6,161 nt of DNA, from contig JAJCYL010000552.1 of the NCBI GenBank assembly GCA_029262955.1, forward strand, positions 1 through 6,161. Reading direction: 5' to 3'. Positions 5,191 through 6,161 of the stretch are shown in pieces. The notes under the pieces were generated by a model. That model was not told the DNA's origin. It saw only the letters and a program-made list of their open reading frames with translations, and did not search any database. This DNA comes from Cytophagales bacterium (GTDB lineage: Bacteria; Bacteroidota; Bacteroidia; Cytophagales; Cyclobacteriaceae). The position numbers and the translations under genes are program-made. Position 1 is the first letter of the stretch, and each line of letters opens with the position of its first letter.

Positions 5191-5380
5191 GCACTTCCTT
5201 AACTTTTGATAGGGCCTGTTTTAGTGGTTCGGAACTCCTATTATGGGGGCAGAATTGAATCTTAGTATTCTGACACAAATAATTCCAAAGGAAATTCAGT
5301 ACAAAAGACTTGAATTACTGTCTTAAGAGTTAATTAAGTCAAAAATCACAGGACCTACCAATAAATTACGAATAGAGACA
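5191..5380. other. Spacer before the FecR gene; no sigma factor gene
   Basis: These 190 bases lie between the hydroxylase stop and the FecR start. They hold only a 27-codon ORF (5243-5326, MGAELNLSILTQ...), which resembles nothing recognised and may be chance, and a short TTAATTAA palindrome near 5330. An ECF sigma gene, which commonly precedes fecR in Bacteroidota, is absent, and no remnant of one was recognised. Confidence 0.5.
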
Positions 5381-6161
5381 ATGGAGAATTTCATTAACCA
5401 AAACGCGGAAGATTTTGCAAGTTCAGAATCATTCCAAAATTGGTATTTTAAAAATGATGATGAGGCCGTAGCATTTTGGGATGATTGGATTGGTGCAAAT
5501 CCAAAAATGCAGGATGAAATTGATCAAGCCGTATATATTCTAAAAAAATTAGAATTTAATACCCCTAAGCCAACTGTGGATGAGATTAAACATTCATGGA
5601 ACACCTTCAAAGTGCGTCTGGATTTTGAAAGTGATGTAAAAACCGAAAGTGATGTAAAAACCGGGAATTTAGATCATGGCGATGGCAGGAAGTCGTTTTC
5701 AAGACAATACTATATTGGAATTGCAGCTACATTTACTATACTGTTAACTTCAATATTTGTATTTCACTTCTTTTTCCAGGATGATTCAGCATTTTACAAT
5801 ACAAAGTTTGGAGAGACGATAAGCGTCACATTACCGGACAATTCAGTAGTGACTCTTAACAGTAACTCTACACTCAAATACAATAAGGAGTGGGATAGAA
5901 GCCAGGAGAGGGTGGTTTGGCTGGATGGTGAGGCATATTTTTCAGTTGTTCATACAGAAACCGACCAAAAATTCAGCGTAATTACCTCAAATGGACTGAA
6001 AGTTGAAGTCCTCGGGACAGAATTTAATGTGAATAAACGCAAAGGGCTAACAAGGGTGGTACTCAAATCTGGTAAGGTGAAATTGAGTATTGACAAACTC
6101 GATACTCGTGAGGAGATGTTAATGCAGCCTGGTGAATTGGTTGAAATTAGAGACACCTCCC
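5381..6161 (+). CDS. FecR family anti-sigma factor, C-terminus cut by window edge
   Basis: 260 codons are visible from the ATG at 5381 and the frame is still open at the right edge; full-length relatives have about 320-400 residues. The order is typical. A cytoplasmic N-terminal region (1-60, with W21, W34 and W37) would contact an ECF sigma factor. A variable linker follows, then a single membrane helix (about 110-132) and the periplasmic FecR domain. That domain is seen in FGETISVTLPDNSVVTLNSNS (143-163), LKYNKEWDRSQERVVWLDGEAYFSV (165-189) and VEVLGTEFNV (208-217). In the known systems the protein transmits a signal from a TonB-dependent outer-membrane transducer to a sigma factor, turning on polysaccharide or iron uptake genes. 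Downstream SusC/SusD-type genes would be expected beyond the window. The linker has a perfect 18-base tandem duplication. No Shine-Dalgarno is seen; the ATG was chosen because it is first in frame and the N-terminal motif follows directly. Confidence 0.92.
   Translation, partial: MENFINQNAEDFASSESFQNWYFKNDDEAVAFWDDWIGANPKMQDEIDQAVYILKKLEFNTPKPTVDEIKHSWNTFKVRLDFESDVKTESDVKTGNLDHGDGRKSFSRQYYIGIAATFTILLTSIFVFHFFFQDDSAFYNTKFGETISVTLPDNSVVTLNSNSTLKYNKEWDRSQERVVWLDGEAYFSVVHTETDQKFSVITSNGLKVEVLGTEFNVNKRKGLTRVVLKSGKVKLSIDKLDTREEMLMQPGELVEIRDTS
5627..5662 (+). repeat. Perfect 18-bp tandem duplication inside the FecR linker
   Basis: GAAAGTGATGTAAAAACC occurs twice back to back (5627-5644 and 5645-5662), encoding ESDVKT twice (residues 83-88 and 89-94). 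The unit is a multiple of three, so the frame is kept. Identity is complete, including third codon positions, which points to a recent slippage or duplication event in the cytoplasmic linker before the membrane helix. Confidence 0.95.

Noticed and set aside
5243..5326. 27-codon ORF upstream of FecR as a small gene or sigma factor remnant
   Set aside because: Too short and without any sigma factor motif or ribosome-binding site; chance cannot be excluded.
5950..6156. 68-codon minus-strand ORF
   Set aside because: Antisense to the FecR domain, which is clearly coding on the plus strand.

Overview
The window looks like a chromosomal segment of a member of the Bacteroidota, most likely a Cytophagales-type marine or soil lineage. 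This is inferred from AT-rich intergenic DNA, the near absence of Shine-Dalgarno sequences, a TAnnTTTG-type promoter box, a FecR-type anti-sigma factor with a Bacteroidota-style domain order, a BatB-like VWA protein and an S23-type four-helix-bundle protein. Species cannot be named from the sequence alone.

Layout. Positions 1-335 (minus strand) hold the N-terminal third of a membrane-anchored VWA protein that runs off the left edge. A divergent spacer with a hairpin and a probable promoter (about 461-488) leads to tRNA-Ser(GCT) at 518-607. From the base after its CCA to three bases before tRNA-Arg(TCT) (1202-1275) lies a compact cassette: a G/T-rich degenerate repeat array (608-730), a 117-residue four-helix-bundle (S23/IVP family) gene (750-1103) and a C/A-rich array (1119-1198) that is the inverted counterpart of the first. 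A strong UUCG-loop terminator (1280-1310) closes the apparent tRNA unit and probably also serves the convergent gene.

The minus strand then carries a single-domain voltage-gated cation channel (1328-2104) and a DUF885 metallopeptidase-like lipoprotein (2241-3899). The latter is interrupted by one in-frame TAG, so it reads as two ORFs of 149 and 387 residues in the same frame. After a 382-base spacer without a gene, the plus strand carries an integral-membrane fatty acid hydroxylase/sterol desaturase family protein (4282-5190). It is followed by a FecR-type anti-sigma factor (5381 to beyond the right edge) that has no ECF sigma gene beside it in the window.

The protein genes do not form an obvious joint pathway; most look like independent units. 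The most unusual object is the S23 cassette. Its structure (S23-family ORF inside long inverted low-complexity arms, embedded in a structural-RNA transcription unit) resembles the intervening sequences found inside 23S rRNA genes of other bacteria, but here it sits between two tRNA genes. The second notable point is the amber-interrupted DUF885 gene.
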